64,000 bases of DNA from CAWHYG01 sp963833505. GTDB lineage: Bacteria > Eisenbacteria > RBG-16-71-46 > CAIMUX01. The notes under the pieces were generated by a model, which saw only the letters and a program-made list of their open reading frames with translations, had not been told where the DNA came from and did no database searches. Made by a program: the position numbers and the translations under genes. Shown here in pieces: positions 55,693 through 64,000 of this stretch (position 1 is the stretch's first letter; every line of letters begins with the position of its first letter). The DNA lies in assembly GCA_963833505.1 (NCBI GenBank), contig CAWHYG010000007.1, positions 2,389,572 through 2,453,571 of the forward strand. Direction: 5' to 3'.

Positions 55693-56567
55693 GCCGACCT
55701 CGTGAGGTGTTCCCGAAAGTGCCGGGTCAGCGGATAGACAAGCACATCCTTGCGCGGACGGTTGGGCCGACCGGTCTGGTCGTTCTTGCCCCGACCCGTC
55801 GTTTGACCCACGCAGATCCAGTTCGCCGCCCGGTAACAGGTGCCGCGCCACCGGGTGCGGTCGACGAAGGTCTCAGCCAGGTGAACCGGATGGTGGTACC
55901 ACCACTCCCATTCCCCCGGAAGCATCCGTACCATCCGACCGAGCAGATGGGACGCCAGATGCGGGACTTCCACCCAGGGCAGGATGAGGAACCGGCTGTT
56001 GTAGCCGACGAAGCGGATGTTCTCGCGCCGGGCCTGAGCCGACCAACCGATGAACCGATCCCGCGGGCCGAGATGGCGGGGCGCCGAGGTCCAGAGAAAA
56101 CAGGCCACCGGCCGGCCGGCCGCGAAGACCAGGTGCTTCAGGTGCTCGCCCACCGGTCGCGTGAAGCCGAGGTAGTGATGTCTTCGGATCAGGCCGTCGA
56201 ACCTTCGCTCTTCCTCGGTCCGCCGCACCTGACGGAAAGTCAACGAACCCAGTTCCGCCAACGAACCGCGGATCGGCGGGGCTTCCCACGGAAGAAGCGT
56301 CGGCTCCGGTGACGGCCGCGATCGGTCGGGCATCTTCATGCGCGGCGGCGGCAGCGTGATCTTGCCCGCACGGTCCAGGGCCAGGAGCAACCCGCGGCAG
56401 ACACCATCGCGCGGGTATCCGTTCGGTTGCATCCAACCCCAGGCCGCGCACAGTTCGAGCGACAGGGCGCGCCGACTCGCACTCGGGTTCTTCGCCAGAA
56501 GCTCGCGGACCAAGAGCACATCCGACTCGGTGATCGGACGGCCTCGATACTGCAGAACCGTGCTCAT
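55689..56567 (-). CDS. DruA/DUF4338-family protein within IS66
   Basis: A 292-residue protein starting at ATG 56567, placed between tnpB and tnpC and coupled to tnpC by a four-base overlap. It fits the DUF4338 family, whose best known member is DruA of the Druantia anti-phage system: 'LRREDGLIRRHHYLGF'-type opening (here 'RFDGLIRRHHYLGFTRPVG'), then 'HLKHLVFAAGRPVACFLW', 'RFIGWSAQARRENIRFVGYNSRFLIL' in parts, and a C-terminal 'NWICVGQTTGRGK'. Such genes are often found in IS66-type elements with no other Druantia gene, as here. Role in transposition or defence is unknown. No clear ribosome site. Confidence 0.8.
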   Translation of the reverse strand: MSTVLQYRGRPITESDVLLVRELLAKNPSASRRALSLELCAAWGWMQPNGYPRDGVCRGLLLALDRAGKITLPPPRMKMPDRSRPSPEPTLLPWEAPPIRGSLAELGSLTFRQVRRTEEERRFDGLIRRHHYLGFTRPVGEHLKHLVFAAGRPVACFLWTSAPRHLGPRDRFIGWSAQARRENIRFVGYNSRFLILPWVEVPHLASHLLGRMVRMLPGEWEWWYHHPVHLAETFVDRTRWRGTCYRAANWICVGQTTGRGKNDQTGRPNRPRKDVLVYPLTRHFREHLTRSA

Positions 56568-56646
56568 GCGGAAGGGAATAACCGAGGGCGGAAAAGAACG
56601 CAAGAGAAAAAACGATCGCCGGAAGAAAAGAGGGGGGCGCCCAGTC

Positions 56647-57009
56647 TCACGCCCCCACCGTGACCCGACGCCAGATCGGCGCCGCCCGGGTCGAACCGGG
56701 ATCTCCGCCGGAGAAGAGCACCGCCAGCTCGTGCGCCCGCATCGAGCTCGCCCGCTCCTTCTCGTCCGCGGGCCACCAGCGGAATCGGCCGCTCGAGAGA
56801 CGCTTGTAGCAAAGCCAAAAGCCTTGGCCGTCGTACACGATCACCTTGAGGCCCGTCCCACGACGATTGCGGAACACAAAGACCGTGCCGGAGAACGGAT
56901 CAGCCTTGAGGACGCTCCGACACACGCGCGAGAGACCGTCGATGCCGCAGCGGAAATCCGCCGGTTCCACCGCCACCAAGACCCGCATCTGCGGGGTGAT
57001 CTGGAGCAT
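56647..57009 (-). CDS. tnpB: IS66 accessory protein TnpB
   Basis: A 120-residue protein of the IS66 Orf2 family, recognised by 'VAVEPADFRCGIDGLSRVC', 'GTVFVFRNRRGTGLKVIVYDGQGFWLCYKRL' (in parts) and 'RFRWWP'. The start ATG at 57009 overlaps the tnpA stop by one base (TGATG). TnpB is needed for efficient IS66 transposition; its mechanism is unclear. The frame is intact. The longer frame to 57444 is not part of the gene. Confidence 0.93.
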   Translation of the reverse strand: MLQITPQMRVLVAVEPADFRCGIDGLSRVCRSVLKADPFSGTVFVFRNRRGTGLKVIVYDGQGFWLCYKRLSSGRFRWWPADEKERASSMRAHELAVLFSGGDPGSTRAAPIWRRVTVGA

Positions 57010-57410
57010 CAGCGTTGCTTCCAGAGAGCGGCGGCCAGGACCAGCACCTCCGCACGTTCGTGGGTCGACAACCGGACGACGAGCCGGGAACCGTCGGCTC
57101 CCCAGAGCTCCACCGCCGGGCCGTCGATCGTGGATCGCCCGAGCAACGACTCCGCGCCGAGTTCGACGAACCGAGTCGGTCCTCTCTTCTCCACGCCTGC
57201 CTCGGCGCCGGCGACCCTCCGCTTCAGGGCGCCGTAGTCGAGACGCAAGGCCCGCGAGATGGGAGCGATGCCGTGCAACCGCGCCAGGAAAACCGCGGCT
57301 TCCCACAGCTTCTCCGGCATCGCCCGCGAATCGCGATGCCGACGCCAATGCTCGATGCGGGTCCGAAGCCCATGCACCCGGGCGGGGAGTGCTCCGTCCT
57401 TCCTTGCCAT
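57009..57410 (-). CDS. tnpA: IS66 accessory protein TnpA
   Basis: A 133-residue protein of the IS66 Orf1/TnpA type: a helix-turn-helix stretch 'LWEAAVFLARLHGIAPISRALRLDYGALKRR' (in parts), then a beta region ending 'ADGSRLVVRLS' and 'VLVLAAALW'. The start at 57410 (MARKDG) is preferred over GTG-type starts upstream because a GGAGGA site lies just before it. It is the first gene of the element and probably binds the ends or regulates transcription. Confidence 0.8.
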   Translation of the reverse strand: MARKDGALPARVHGLRTRIEHWRRHRDSRAMPEKLWEAAVFLARLHGIAPISRALRLDYGALKRRVAGAEAGVEKRGPTRFVELGAESLLGRSTIDGPAVELWGADGSRLVVRLSTHERAEVLVLAAALWKQR

Positions 57411-57495
57411 GAGTCGTCCTCCTTTGGGTCCGTCCACGACTCATGACGGTAGGGGGAGGCTACGCGCGAATCACGCAGCCGGGCCGAAGGGACAC

Positions 57496-57701
57496 AGTAG
57501 TTCCGCCTCCGGTTGCGGTGAGCTATTCTCCGCTTGCAATTCCTCTCCCGATGTTGTTTGCTCTGACTCACTTGAAATGCCCTCCTTGGCGTGGTGAGAA
57601 GTATTGCTTTCACAACCTTCTTAGCCGCAAAGGGCGGGCATTTCGAGCCTTTTCTCGCTTCTCTATGCGAAAAACCGCGCTTGATCAGGGCCTAGAGCGT
57701 C
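57496..57701. repeat. 206-bp direct repeat, right copy
   Basis: The second copy of 53629-53834, starting exactly at the IS66 right end and passing through the IS1380 end (57691) and CTAG into the host gene. Confidence 0.92.
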
Positions 57702-58316
57702 CTGAGCCTCCGCGTTCCCGCCGTTGGCGGCGAGGCGATACCATCTGAGGGACTCTGCGTAGTTTACCGGCACACCCTTGCCGGTATAGTACATTTTGCC
57801 GAGGGTACACTGGGATTGCGCGTCTCCCCGACCCGCGGCGAACAGCAACCGGGTCAGAGTCATGGCCTCGTCAGACGGGCCGGTGAAATCCGAGAAGAGA
57901 TCCCTCAGCTCTTGCATGCGGGCGGTGATCATCTTGATGCGAAGCTCCATCTGCGCCGCGCCTGCAATCGACCCTCCACAGTACTCGAAGAAGACGGCTC
58001 CGGCCGTCGCGCGGCAGTATTCCGCCCAGCTCCGCCGGGCCTCAAGAAACAAGTCCCTCCTCTGGATAGCGCACGAGACCTGAAGAGAGTCGACGGAATC
58101 CGCGCGCGCCGATCGAACCGCCTCCTGCAGTTTGACGTCAATCTGTGTATACAGGCTGTCCAGCTGCGCCTGGAGGCGGTGATCCTGCTCGGAAAGCGCT
58201 CGACGATCGATCATTCCGTTCTCGTCCTCAGCCTCGACCGGCCACGTCCCTGCGCCGGCCGGGGCAAGCGCGATAACCTGAGGAACAAAGGTCAAGAGAA
58301 GAACCCAGAGCCTCAT
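57692..58316 (-). pseudogene. LprI/Sel1 protein gene, 5' part
   Basis: Starts at ATG 58316 after GGAGGTGA with a signal peptide (MRLWVLLLTFVPQVIALAPAGA). Residues 40-130 resemble the LprI/DUF1311 lysozyme-inhibitor-like domain ('QAQLDSLYTQIDVKLQ', 'FLEARRSWAEYCRATAGAVF', 'CGGSIAGAAQMELRIKMITARM'), followed by a Sel1 repeat cut at 'AEAQDAL'. The intact protein, joined with 51566-51985, would be exported and about 345 residues long. The IS1380 insertion breaks it. Confidence 0.85.
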
Positions 58317-58826
58317 CGTTCACCTCCAGAATCGTGTTCAGATCGAGAAGAATTCAGTGGCCGACCACTCTGCGGAGCTCCCGCGGGCAAGAACGCGCTC
58401 AACTTCGTCGCGGCTCTGCGCCAAGTCCCTGAGGACCGCCTCGGCCGCGTGGGCCGGCGGTCCGATTCAGCGGAGTGCCCAAAGCGCTTGCCCGCGAGCA
58501 CCGCCAGCCGTGCATCCCGCCACGTCATGGACCGACGATCGCGGTCCGGATCGAAGAAGCTCCACGAGGACGGGTTCGGGTTCGTCGGCCCGTCCGGGGC
58601 GCTGCCGAGCGGCTCGACGTCCCAGGGCAAACCAATACGGGATCCGCGGAGCAACTCCCGCGCCTCCGGACCGGCATCTCCTGAACCGGGCTCAATGCGG
58701 GGCGCAAGGTGCTCCGCCTGCAACGGAAGGCCCGCCCCACGTTTCGCGTGGAGCATATCAGCCCGAGAGGAACAGCGTTCCGCGTCAAGAGTCATCCCGA
58801 CAGAACCCTCGGGTTCCGTCCCGGAA
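58317..58826. other. No recognised gene; possible IS256-truncated frame
   Basis: A minus-strand frame stays open through this stretch and into the IS256 end with plausible codon use, but I recognise no family and it has no start outside the IS. It may be the remnant of a gene cut by IS256. Confidence 0.35.
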
Positions 58827-60367
58827 CTTGTTGAAAAAGGAGAATGGCGTATTCTCCGGGTGACATAACCCAAAGTCCACAATGGACTTATCAGGAGGAA
58901 TACGCCATGAAAGATTCTACCGCAGAGTTGCTCTCTCCGCCACGGAATTTCCTGGATCTGGAGACGCTGATTCGGGGCCGGATCCGGGACGTGATCAAGG
59001 CGATCCTGGAGGAGGAGCTGGCCTCGGCCCTGGGGGCGGCCAGCCATGAACGGGTTCCGGAACGACGAGGCTATCGTCATGGAACCCGGCCGCCGCGCAC
59101 GTTGGTGACGTCGCTGGGGCCGACGGAGATCGCGATGCCTCGTGGGCGGTTGCAGACACCGGAGGGAACCAAGGAGTTCTCCAGCCGGATCGTGCGGCGC
59201 TACGAACGCCGGACCCGGCGGGTGGACGCGGCTCTGATCACGAGCTACCTGGTGGGAGCGAACACGCGGAAGGTGCGTTTGGCCCTGGCTCCGCTGTTGG
59301 AAGGGACGGCCCTTTCCCGGAGCGCGATTTCCCGGGTGGTGCAACGGCTGCAAGCGCTCTTCCAGGCCTGGCGGGAGCGAGACCTGGGTCCGGAGCAGTA
59401 CCGCCTGGTGATCCTGGACGGAATCCGCGTGCCGGTGCGTTTGGCTCGGCGGGTGGTCAAGGTTCCGGTGCAGGCCGTGATCGGGGTGAAGGAGTCGGGG
59501 GAAAAGGACCTGCTGGAGTTGCGCCTGGCGCCGAGCGAGAGCCTGAAGTCGTGGGAAGGGGTGGTGGAAGGGCTGAAGCGGCGTGGATTGACCGCCCCGG
59601 TCCTGGTGATGCTGGACGGCAATGCGGGCCTGATCCGCTCGGTGCGGGAAGCCTGGCCGGCGACGCAGATCCAGCGTTGCATCCGGCACAAGCTGGACAA
59701 CCTCCTGAGCAAGGCTCCCAAGCACTGCCACGACGAGCTGCAGCGGGACTACGCTGCCATCACCCACGCCGACGATCGGGAAGCGGCGGACAAAGCCTAC
59801 GACGCTTTTCTGCGAAAGTGGCAGAGGCTGGTTCCGGAGGTGGCGGTCAGCCTGCAGGAATCCGGAACCGAACTCCTGACCTTTTACAACTTCCCGGCGG
59901 AAATGTGGAAGAGTCTGCGGACCACAAACATGATCGAGCGGGTAAACGAGGAGTTCCGGCGGCGGATCAAGACCCAAGGGTCCTTTCCCAAAGAGAGCGC
60001 GGCGTTGATCCTGATCTACGGGCTGCTGGCCTCCGGAACCGTCCGCCTGCGAAAGATCGACGGCTATCACAAGCTGGCCGAGTACCTGGCTCGGCAGGAG
60101 AGGAAGCGCGCGTGAGTTCCCTCGCTCTTCATCAGGTCCACCAAGAGCGTGATCGGGGGGATGGTACAGATCAGACCCAATCGCGATCGCGCCTCCTGGG
60201 GGCTCTGGTGAAGCCGGCCTCCCGCTCGAACAGCTTGTACAGGTCAGAACCCGATCGATGGGTATGGGCAGGAGAAGAAAGGGCGAAGAGGAATCGCTGG
60301 AAGAAAAGGACCGATGGAAGTACGCTTCAGAGGCTCCGGAGGCTACGTCAGACACTTTTCAACAAGA
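58826..60367. mobile_element. IS256-family element
   Basis: Inverted ends CTTGTTGAAAA (58827-58837) and TTTTCAACAAG (60356-60366) enclose one transposase gene; about 1.54 kb, larger than typical IS256 (1.3 kb) because of a 250-base tail. No clear 8-bp target duplication was found. Confidence 0.8.
58907..60115 (+). CDS. IS256-family (mutator) transposase
   Basis: A 402-residue DDE transposase; the start at 58907 follows AGGAGGA. Recognised by 'VILDGIRVPVR' (first Asp), 'PVLVMLDGNAGLIRSVREAWP' (second Asp), 'IQRCIRHKLDNLL' (the Cys-x-x-H signature of mutator transposases) and 'LRTTNMIERVNEEFRRR' (Glu). The reading frame is intact, so this copy may be active. Confidence 0.95.
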   Translation: MKDSTAELLSPPRNFLDLETLIRGRIRDVIKAILEEELASALGAASHERVPERRGYRHGTRPPRTLVTSLGPTEIAMPRGRLQTPEGTKEFSSRIVRRYERRTRRVDAALITSYLVGANTRKVRLALAPLLEGTALSRSAISRVVQRLQALFQAWRERDLGPEQYRLVILDGIRVPVRLARRVVKVPVQAVIGVKESGEKDLLELRLAPSESLKSWEGVVEGLKRRGLTAPVLVMLDGNAGLIRSVREAWPATQIQRCIRHKLDNLLSKAPKHCHDELQRDYAAITHADDREAADKAYDAFLRKWQRLVPEVAVSLQESGTELLTFYNFPAEMWKSLRTTNMIERVNEEFRRRIKTQGSFPKESAALILIYGLLASGTVRLRKIDGYHKLAEYLARQERKRA

Positions 60368-60951
60368 CCCGGGACGCCGCCAACCCTCGGAAGCACAACC
60401 TGTTATGCGCGGCCAACCCAGCGGACCTCGGTCGGATTCTTGCCCGGATAGAGCCTGTAGAGATCAGACGGGTTTCGCAGTCGTCTTGGCCGTGTGCGCG
60501 TTCCTGCCTCGCTCTCTTCCCGGCGGTCGTAGCCGGCCGCAGCACGCCGGCCGCGATTGTCCCCGCCGCGTTACCCAAGGGGCCAGTTGCACGTCGGAGA
60601 ATCCGGGTCACAAATTGAGGTTACTCCGCTGATTCCCTGGCCTATTCCCATGCTATTGTGCCAAGAGCGCTGCGGGCAGTAGTTTCTGCGACGATCGGGT
60701 ATGTCTTTGATGGGGCCATTCGTCGCGGTGTTCCACGGGTCCAGGATCCTCTCTCCGGGGTGCCCTACTGCGGGGTCGAGATCTGGTACCGTGCTCGCCG
60801 CCGCGGCGGGCGAGGCCATGGTTCGCAGGCGGATCGTGGGTGTCGGGTCGGCGTTCGTCAGGCGGCGGAGAGCGGCCGCTGCGCCCGTCGTCGACTTCTC
60901 GGCAACCTGCAAACCCAAGAAGGCCAAAGCCGCCTTCGGAGCGCCGTATCG
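60368..60951. other. No firm gene between IS256 and rtcB remnant
   Basis: A possible 86-codon frame (60701-60961) overlaps the start of the rtcB-like gene but has no family match and only a weak ribosome site. Otherwise nothing is seen. Confidence 0.35.
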
Positions 60952-61584
60952 GTGGAACTGATCAACCTCTCCTCCGAGCCGCTGGGCAAGTTGCACTCGT
61001 GGATCCCGCACGGTCTTCGGGCGGACAAGATCGTCTTCCTGCCTGACGCTTGTCCGGGGAGATCACCGCTGCCGACGGGCACGGCCGTCCGAACCAGGCA
61101 GGTAGATTGGCGGAGGTTCGCCGTCTCCGACTGTGGGTGCGGCATGCGGCTGCTGCGGTCGGAACTGGGCACGGCCGACGTGACGATAGAGGACTGGGAC
61201 CTGCTGGCTGATCGACTACGCTCGAATAAGGGACGACTCGGGGACCTGGGCGGCGGGAATCACTTCCTCAATGCCCTGGCACCGTACAGGGACGGTCCAG
61301 TTCACTTCCTGATCCATACCGGGTCGAGGAACGGGTCGGTGCACGTCGACCACCTTGTCGGAAGCCCTGGAGCATTCGACCATGAGTTCGACCGCGTAGT
61401 TTCGTGGGCAGTGGACAACAGGGCGGCGGTCCAGGATTCTGTGGAATCCGTTTTCGGCCCGATGGAACTCGTGCTCGATCTGCCGCACAACACGTACAAG
61501 GTCGTCGAAGACCGCGGGGCGATCATTCGCAAGGGCGCGGTTCGGCTCCGGCCGGGACAGCTGACGGTGATCCCGTCCCATATC
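60952..61584 (+). pseudogene. RtcB-type RNA ligase, 3'-truncated
   Basis: From GTG 60952 the frame matches the short RtcB-like RNA ligases: 'SEPLGKLHSWIPHGLRADKI', 'FLPDACPGRSPLPTGTAV', 'VSDCGCGMRLLRS' (metal-binding Asp and Cys), 'LGDLGGGNHFLNAL' (Asn/His site), 'FLIHTGSRNGS' and 'DLPHNTYKVVEDR'. RtcB joins 2',3'-cyclic-phosphate to 5'-OH RNA ends using GTP via a C-terminal His. Homology stops at 'VIPSHI' (61584): the last 50-60 residues, with the expected 'HGTGR' end, are missing, though the frame runs on. Not functional as it stands. An RlaP-like gene lies tail-to-tail 100 bases away. Confidence 0.8.
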
Positions 61585-61686
61585 CGATCGGCCTTTTGTT
61601 CTGATCCGGTTGGAGGCGATGGTGGTGGACATGATCAGTCAGCGTGTACTCTCAGAAGGGTGACCCCGTGGATGCCTCTCACGTCT

Positions 61687-62511
61687 TCATTCGGTGTCCA
61701 GGAGGCCTGCGCATGTATGGACATTCTCCACGGTTCCGCCATTGACCTCAAGGAGCACCTGCAGGAAAAGCCGGTCCAGAAGTCCGCGCTCGCGTGTCTC
61801 GGCCATCTCGAGTCGTACCGCAGCGAGCCTCTGGAGCTGTTCCCGAGCAAAGGTGACGACCACCTCGCTCCTGGGGCACCGCTGAGACTCCGCGGTGCTC
61901 ATCTTGACCTCGAGAAGACGATCGATCTCCCGCCTCAGTGCCCGGCTCGGTGCCACTCCGTCAACCAGCGCCCGGAACTCGGTTGGCGCCGGTCCCCGAC
62001 CTTGCTCGATCCAGAGACATGCAAGAACCGGCCGCAGAATGTAGAAGCATTCCTTGACCCTGCCCTCATCCGCCTGCAGGTATACTCGGAGGTTATCCTC
62101 GGCCATCCTCAGGTAGTGGTGCATGCAGGCGATCGGCGAATAGTACCTGGGCAGGAGAGCAAGCATACGCCCCGCAAAGTCGCCGCGATCCAGATAGCGC
62201 GTGGGTGACTGCAGCCATTCGAGCAGGGGAGGATTCGTCTTCCGGAACAATTCGAGGGTCTTCTGCAGATCCCAACCGGTGACGTCCAGGGAATCCGTGA
62301 TCGGCCGCTCGATGACGTCCCGGCCGCGACGGAGCTTGAGGTAGCACGGTGTCGGCTGCAGGTAGATGAATCGGACATCGTAGTCCGAGTCGTCCGACGC
62401 AAAGCCCCAAGCGCGGCTACCGGACTCACAGGCGTACAGGATGGAGATCTGCTCCTTGGCCGCGATGCCTCTAAGGCACTCACCGATACGGAGCGAGACT
62501 GCATCCTCCAT
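61687..62511 (-). CDS. RlaP/YcgL-like nucleotidyltransferase
   Basis: A 274-residue polymerase-beta-superfamily nucleotidyltransferase. The start at 62511 follows GGAGAGG. The active site is intact: Gly31-Ser32 in 'ACESGSRAWGF' and Asp43/Asp45 in 'SDDSDYDVRFIYL'. The following 'GWDLQKTLELFRKTNPPLLEWL' and 'YYSPIACMHHYLRMAE' match COG3541 (YcgL, RlaP), which is linked to RNA repair with RNA ligases. Its neighbour across the convergent junction is the rtcB-like remnant, which supports that role. The tail (after about 240) is less conserved. Confidence 0.88.
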   Translation of the reverse strand: MEDAVSLRIGECLRGIAAKEQISILYACESGSRAWGFASDDSDYDVRFIYLQPTPCYLKLRRGRDVIERPITDSLDVTGWDLQKTLELFRKTNPPLLEWLQSPTRYLDRGDFAGRMLALLPRYYSPIACMHHYLRMAEDNLRVYLQADEGRVKECFYILRPVLACLWIEQGRGPAPTEFRALVDGVAPSRALRREIDRLLEVKMSTAESQRCPRSEVVVTFAREQLQRLAAVRLEMAETRERGLLDRLFLQVLLEVNGGTVENVHTCAGLLDTE

Positions 62512-63683
62512 GGCCTCTCCTTACTGTGCCGCGATCAGCAGCAGGACGACCCGTGCGATGTTGGCGATGTTTCGTGCGTCGCCGGGCCCCGATGGCATCG
62601 GTCATGGAGGGTCGTCTGCACCGGGGCAGGGTGGCCTTCACACCGCAGGGCGGGATGTTCTGCTCGGCGGAGGCAGCGTTGAGATTGATGTGCCGAGCAA
62701 TTTCGATACTTTTGTCTACAACCACAAGTGGCCCCGGTTTGTGGCCAGGAAACCTCGAGACCCAAGCTCCACAGGTCATCTTTGCGCAGGAAACGCCCCG
62801 CCGTCAAGGTCGCGCGGATGCGGCCGAAGTGGTCATTCCCTCGACTGGGGTTTGGGGTTCGGGCCAGCCGGGTCGTGGCGGCACCACCGACGACAGATAT
62901 GTCCCGACGGAAGTTCTCGATCCTCGGTGGCACTCCAGGCGGCTCTTGCGCGCACGTGGGAGGTGCCTTCCGAGCAGGACGATTACGTGATCGAGACACC
63001 CTCGCCGGATCGAGTGATCGGCCGATCCGCCTGTGGGCTCTCAAGGGTGGCCGGCCGGCGCCGAACCCAGGGGTGCGGGATGACGCAAAGCATGGGACCG
63101 AGACCAGCCGGCGCCTCGCCTGATTGCGAGGATGCCAAGGCAGATGAGGTTCTTGGAACGAACAGTTCCACCGGTACCCGACTGTCCTCGGATACGCCGG
63201 TCTGGGAAGACGGGCACACCGGGAGGCGCTTCGTGCTATCCTTCCCGAGCGGAAAGTCGGTGGACTCGCTGGTTCGACTCGCCGGCACACGAACTGCGCT
63301 ACGGCTCACCGAACGGGCACCGCCGAATTTCAAGCGTCGATGCAAAGTCGCCCACGTGGCCCTTGGGACTTGCTGGTAAGACGACGCTCTTACCTACCAA
63401 GTAGGGAGGGAAAGCAGTGAGAGGATGGCGGGCAGACGTCAAGTCTCTTGGGAGAAAGCTGATGAGTGGTGTCACCGAGGCTCTCCGCGGCGTTGACGAA
63501 ACTGGCCTCGTTCGAGTCGCCGCAAGAGCTGATCGGACGCTGCACGGCATCCGGGGAGACCGGAGCGCTCCACTGCACGCCCGTCCAACGGAACCATTTC
63601 GCCGTGTGCGCCGGGGCGGGCCCGCTCGTCGTGGTCTATCCCCCACCCTGCGCGCGCGGTCTCGCGTCCTTCTCTCCTTCGGA
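62512..63683. other. Over 1 kb with no recognised gene
   Basis: Several open frames on both strands lack ribosome sites and family patterns. It probably holds remnants. I cannot identify any. Confidence 0.45.
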
Positions 63684-64000
63684 TTGATCCCCCCGCTTTT
63701 CGGGATGTGGCTGTGCACGGCGTCCGCCGCGCCGACCGGAGCGATCGAGCGGTCCAAGCAGAGTGTCGGCGGCCTCGAGGTCAAGCGCGAAGACGTCGCC
63801 TGGGGAACTCATACCTCGACGATCACAACGATCACCGTGGATCCAAGACGATTCAGGTTGGCGGTCGTATCGGCGGCGGATTCTGGTAAGGCGCTCATGC
63901 ACCTGGACGACATTATCCGGGGAGCCGGAGCACTCGGCGGCATCAACGGAGGATTTTTCGAGCCGAACCATGAAGAATCGGGGCTCGTGATCGAGAAGGG
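63684..64000 (+). CDS. Second phosphodiester glycosidase (NAGPA-like), 3' partial
   Basis: An open frame that leaves the window. It reads a hydrophobic leader (LIPPLFGMWLCTASAAPTGA), then 'EVKREDVAWGTHTSTITTITVDP', 'FRLAVVSAADSGKALMHLDDI', and 'GALGGINGGFFEPNHEESGL', the NAGPA opening with the Asn-Gly-Gly-Phe-Phe loop. It is a paralogue of the gene at 50629. The start is uncertain: TTG 63684 is the first common start after the stop at 63531, but the basic stretch of a full signal peptide (RARSRVLLSFG) lies before it, reached only by CTG 63648. The rest is outside the window. Confidence 0.75.
   Translation, partial: MIPPLFGMWLCTASAAPTGAIERSKQSVGGLEVKREDVAWGTHTSTITTITVDPRRFRLAVVSAADSGKALMHLDDIIRGAGALGGINGGFFEPNHEESGLVIEK

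Larger units (their letters stand above)
53835..57495. mobile_element. IS66-family element with a DruA-like passenger
   Basis: A 3661-bp element bounded by GTGTCCCTTCGGC (left) and its complement GCCGAAGGGACAC (right), with further matching bases inside (GCGT..CGCG). Gene order tnpA, tnpB, DUF4338 gene, tnpC on the minus strand. No 8-bp duplication; instead a 206-bp direct repeat abuts both ends. Confidence 0.9.
51986..57691. mobile_element. IS1380-family element carrying a nested IS66
   Basis: Imperfect terminal inverted repeats share CCC..A.CAAGCGCG (left 51987 onward, right reverse complement from 57690). The target duplication is CTAG at 51982-51985 and 57692-57695. Without IS66 and the extra 206 bp the element is about 1.84 kb, a normal IS1380 size. 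Confidence 0.9.

Noticed and set aside
58313..60355. 680-codon minus-strand frame through IS256
   Set aside because: Most is the complement of the IS256 transposase; only the part left of 58826 could be real and it is unrecognised.
60701..60961. 86-codon gene before rtcB
   Set aside because: Weak ribosome site, no family match, and it overlaps the rtcB start; not enough to call.
1..64000. tRNA, rRNA or riboswitch genes
   Set aside because: I looked for tRNA-like cloverleaf ends and GGTTCGAATCC-type arms in the spacers and found none that hold up.

Overview
This 64 kb high-GC bacterial window mixes an ordinary chromosomal half (1 to about 36 kb) with a mobile-element and toxin-antitoxin-rich half (about 36 to 64 kb). 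Five secreted proteins end in the FlgD-like / type IX-like C-terminal sorting domain (genes at 1675, 3210, 11828 and 14403, with related secreted partners such as 12379). Together with the GC content, the long glyoxylate-shunt isocitrate lyase and a Pup-ligase-like gene, this suggests an uncultured lineage near the FCB group, such as Candidatus Eisenbacteria. The assignment is inference; no rRNA or marker gene is present.

Layout. 1-7.1 kb: DsbD-alpha-like and redoxin genes, two secreted proteins (one a caspase/legumain-like protein whose catalytic motifs occur in permuted order), and a small heat-shock-like gene coupled to dnaJ. 7.3-11.5 kb: glucose-6-phosphate isomerase and a GH15 glucoamylase-like enzyme. 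11.8-19.2 kb: a two-gene secreted operon and a 1590-residue multidomain subtilisin. 19.3-24.9 kb: a glyoxylate-shunt operon (SorC-like regulator, malate synthase, isocitrate lyase with one frameshift). 25.1-27.9 kb: the most interesting locus, a 75-residue protein ending Gly-Gly-Glu directly upstream of an 832-residue PafA/Dop (Pup ligase/deamidase) homologue, with no proteasome gene nearby. 28-36.9 kb: proton-type P-ATPase, a frameshifted OmpA protein, a CLC channel, remnants of cardiolipin synthase, a K+ channel and a protein kinase, and a PRC-barrel protein.

The second half is an archive of insertions whose order can be read from target duplications. A four-gene transposon (38086-41574, TIR TGTAGCC, 5-bp duplication CGGAT) sits in a DUF433 antitoxin-like gene next to a DUF5615 toxin remnant, which runs into a 20-copy 42-bp minisatellite. 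An IS91-like element with a tyrosine recombinase (42130-47515) has been split by an IS21 element (43327-46156, 6-bp duplication). An LprI/Sel1 gene has been split by an IS1380 element (51986-57691, duplication CTAG), which carries an IS66 element encoding a DruA/DUF4338 protein and flanked by a 206-bp direct repeat. An IS256 copy follows. Between these lie a DUF234-type ATPase with a near-leaderless promoter, an MNT-HEPN toxin-antitoxin pair (toxin frameshifted), two phosphodiester glycosidase genes, and an RNA-repair remnant (truncated rtcB plus an RlaP-like nucleotidyltransferase). A dispersed repeat of about 120-150 bp occurs four times, three of them beside toxin-antitoxin genes.

At least six conserved genes carry single-base frameshifts. 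Some may be assembly errors (isocitrate lyase especially); others fit real decay of transposases and toxins. No tRNA, rRNA or CRISPR array was seen.
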